Source of the DNA: Saccharopolyspora aridisoli
Lineage (GTDB): Bacteria; Actinomycetota; Actinomycetes; Mycobacteriales; Pseudonocardiaceae
DNA length: 64,000 bases
Assembly (NCBI RefSeq): GCF_004348445.1
Contig: NZ_SMKV01000018.1
Coordinates: forward strand, 62,001 to 126,000
Direction of reading: 5' to 3'
Shown: positions 61,970 to 64,000 of the stretch, in pieces
Position numbering within the stretch: the first letter of the stretch is position 1
Layout: each line of letters begins with the position of its first letter
Notes under the pieces: model-generated
Seen by the model: only the letters and a program-made list of their open reading frames with translations
Databases searched by the model: none
Told to the model about the DNA's origin: nothing
Program-made: the position numbers and the translations under genes

Positions 61970-63835
61970 TCACATGTCGGTTTCCGACATCCGGAGCAGC
62001 TGCACGGCGATGCCGAGGCGGAACTGCTGCTCCGGTCGTCGCCACTCCGGCCCGAGCAGCTCGGTGATCCGCTCCAGCCGCTGCTTGACCGTGTTGGCGT
62101 GGACGAAGAGCACGTCCGCGGACCGGGTGATGCTCGCGTTCTGCGCCAAGTAGGCGTGCAGGGTCGCGACCAGGTCGCTCCGGTGAGCGGCGTCCCACTC
62201 GAGCAGCGGCGCCAGCAGCCCTCGGGCGAAGGCGCGCGCACGGTGCCCGTTGGCGCCGAAGAGGGCGAGGTACGGGGCGTAATCGCGCGCCGCGACGCCC
62301 GCATCGGCCACCCCGACGCCGGGCAGCATCCGCGACAGCGCCGTGACGTCGACGACCTCCCCGGGGACCTGCTCCACGGGATGTGTTCCACCGACGACCA
62401 CGAGGCCCCGGTCCCCGGCTTCGGCGAGCCTGCCGTGCACGCGACCGGCGAGGTCGAGCGGATCCAGCTCCCCGGGCACCAGGGCGATCACGCCGGCGTC
62501 GTGCTGGGCGACCAACCAGCGCTGGTCCAGCCCGGTCAGAGCCCGAGTGAGGTTCCACCGCTGCTGTTCCCAACCGACCGCGAGCACCGGTGTCCAGAGC
62601 CCGGTCAGATCGACTCCGCGCTGCTGGGCACGTCGCCGAAGCGAGGCCCAGTCGTCGCGTTCCGAGACCAGGTCGGCGACGAGTTCGCCGCGGACCCGTT
62701 CCTCGGCATCGGCGACGGCGTCGTTCTGCATGGTGACCAGTGCGTGGCTCTGGGCACCGCGTTCGATGGTCCGCCGCTGCACCTCGTCGAGAGGCTCACC
62801 CCCGACGAGCAGCACGCCGAGAAGGGTGCGACCGGCCATCGCCGCGACCAGCCCCAGGACCTCGCCGTCACCGACGTCGACCCAGCGGGCGGTGCCCCGG
62901 CTGGCCTCCACTGCCGCCAGCACCCCGGGTGAGAGCCGGCCGGCGGTCCACCACGCGGCGGCCTCCTCGTCGCTTGTGGCCAGAGCGCCCAGCTCCCGGT
63001 CGGCGATCGCCACCGGGCGCCCCAACGCGTCGGCCAGGACGCGCGCGATCGCGTCCGACCCCTCGCCCGCGAGCACCAAGCGGGTCAGCTGCTCGTGCAA
63101 GCTGGCCGAGGCCTCCATCGCCGCCGCCCGCCGCTCCGCCTCGGCACTGGCCGCCTCCGCCCGGGCAGCGGCTTCGCGCTCGGCCGCCAGCAGCCGAGCG
63201 GTCTGCAGGATCACCGCACCCTGGTTGGCGAAGGCCGTGAGCAGCGCGATCTGCTCGGTGCTGAAGCCGTGCGTGGAGCGGTCGGCCGCGAACAGCACCC
63301 CGAGCACCCGCTCGGAGGCGATCAGCGGCACGCCGAGGATCGACCGCATCTGCTCGGCCCGGACCGCGGCGGTCACCTCGCTGTCGTGCGGGAAGGAACC
63401 GACGTCGTACGCCGCGGTCCACTGAGGGGCGCGTGTCCGCACCACCTGGCTGGCGAGGCCGACACCGGCCGGCACCCGCAGCTCCCGCATGTTGGCCGAC
63501 AGCGCCCCCCTGTTCGCCCGGACGAAGAGCTCGTCGGTCTCCTCGTCGTACTCCGAGAGGTAGGTGAGATCGGTGCCCATCAACTCGTGAGCGCGGTCCA
63601 CGAGCTTCTGCAGCAGCGGCTGCAGGTCGCGCACCTCGGCGAGCTCCCGCAAGCTCGACATCAACACCGACAGCTCCCGGTCCCTCGCCCGGAGGCGATC
63701 CAGTCGAGCCCGGGCGTCCACCAGGACGCTGGTGGTCTCCGCACCCAGACCCCGGGCCGCACGCCTGAGATCGCCCTCGCTGACGGGGTGGTCGGCGATG
63801 ATCATCTCGGTCAACGCCCGCAGGTCGGTGCTCAC
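61970..63835 (-). CDS. GAF-domain PucR-type transcriptional regulator
   Basis: 621 residues from GTG 63835, a start chosen because the sequence before VSTDLRALTEMI does not look like this family; ATG 63916 is an alternative. Order: coiled coil, GAF domain (about 65-225: VDRAHELMGTDLTYLSEYDE, MRSILGVPLIASERVLGVLF), a long coiled coil (AAEREAAARAEAASAEAERR), a middle PucR region, and the C-terminal PucR helix-turn-helix (NASITRSADVLFVHANTVKQ, then RLERITELLG). First gene of the minus-strand cluster, 88 bases before the reductase; presumably its activator. Confidence 0.88.
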   Translation of the reverse strand: MSTDLRALTEMIIADHPVSEGDLRRAARGLGAETTSVLVDARARLDRLRARDRELSVLMSSLRELAEVRDLQPLLQKLVDRAHELMGTDLTYLSEYDEETDELFVRANRGALSANMRELRVPAGVGLASQVVRTRAPQWTAAYDVGSFPHDSEVTAAVRAEQMRSILGVPLIASERVLGVLFAADRSTHGFSTEQIALLTAFANQGAVILQTARLLAAEREAAARAEAASAEAERRAAAMEASASLHEQLTRLVLAGEGSDAIARVLADALGRPVAIADRELGALATSDEEAAAWWTAGRLSPGVLAAVEASRGTARWVDVGDGEVLGLVAAMAGRTLLGVLLVGGEPLDEVQRRTIERGAQSHALVTMQNDAVADAEERVRGELVADLVSERDDWASLRRRAQQRGVDLTGLWTPVLAVGWEQQRWNLTRALTGLDQRWLVAQHDAGVIALVPGELDPLDLAGRVHGRLAEAGDRGLVVVGGTHPVEQVPGEVVDVTALSRMLPGVGVADAGVAARDYAPYLALFGANGHRARAFARGLLAPLLEWDAAHRSDLVATLHAYLAQNASITRSADVLFVHANTVKQRLERITELLGPEWRRPEQQFRLGIAVQLLRMSETDM

Positions 63836-64000
63836 ACGATCACCCGGGACCAGCCGAGACCAAAGCCGAATCGCATGCCGAGAGGCTAGCCCCACCAGCC
63901 ACCAAGCCGTGAACACCGAACCGAGCCGGAGGAACTCCGGTTGCGGGGCCGGGAGGAGGTTGAGGCGTTGCCGCTCTACGAGGGTGCGTCCTCTTTCTGG
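63836..64000. other. window edge, no gene assigned
   Basis: 165 bases upstream of the GAF-PucR gene. A short stem CCGGAG-GAA-CTCCGG lies at about 63929-63943. GGGAGGAGG at about 63950 may be a ribosome site for a rightward gene starting beyond the window. Confidence 0.3.

Overview
The window is high-GC actinobacterial DNA: GTG and TTG starts, many ATGA or GTGA gene overlaps, LacI, ROK, PucR, TetR and AraC regulators, GC-rich stem-loops without U-tracts, and abundant IS5-family debris. Gene content suggests a Pseudonocardiaceae-type soil organism (Saccharopolyspora-like). That placement is inference from gene style and not from a marker gene.

Region 1-16 kb is catabolic. It opens with the end of a PxpC/KipA-type gene followed by a tiny biotin carrier and a biotin carboxylase. 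On the minus strand lies a 2-oxoacid dehydrogenase operon (E1 alpha, E1 beta, a free lipoyl-domain protein and an alpha/beta hydrolase) followed by an amidase, with a divergent PucR regulator. Then come a DadA-like oxidoreductase with two coupled microproteins, a Baeyer-Villiger-type monooxygenase, an SDR, a cupin and an aldo/keto reductase. At 15.9-18.4 kb an alcohol dehydrogenase is followed by a sugar MFS transporter behind a LacI-like double palindrome.

Region 18.4-35.4 kb is a mobile, decaying zone. It holds tRNA-Pro(GGG) with its terminator, a frameshifted tyrosine integrase and an inverted fragment of a second one, an NADPH:quinone-type reductase with a divergent TetR, and an intact AraC / Baeyer-Villiger monooxygenase / esterase / EthD cluster. 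Next come a pectate lyase, one IS5-family element with perfect 3-bp target duplication, an inverted 171-bp copy of the esterase active-site region, an orphan DUF4157 (eCIS-type) protein with an unrecognised C-terminal region, a second IS5-family element cutting a small monooxygenase gene, a shattered Ldh-family dehydrogenase, and an IS256 scrap joined at a 32-bp perfect palindrome.

Region 35.4-47 kb is a myo-inositol catabolism locus. A LacI regulator with a palindromic operator diverges from iolG, an isomerase-like TIM barrel, an inositol-type MFS transporter and a universal stress protein. It is followed by iolC, a Cgl0159-type aldolase, iolB, iolD and iolA. iolA carries an in-frame TAA at a normally invariant tryptophan.

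Region 47-56.5 kb is a sugar ABC import operon: a divergent ROK regulator, a lipoprotein binding protein, two permeases, a GH13 alpha-glucosidase and an MsmK/UgpC-type ATPase, followed by a converging, frameshifted GH43-like gene. Region 56.8-64 kb holds an alpha/beta hydrolase and a minus-strand cluster of GAF-PucR regulator, class II (degradative) HMG-CoA reductase, a 41-aa coupled ORF, a small membrane protein and a TctA-type transporter, which looks like a mevalonate or HMG utilisation locus.
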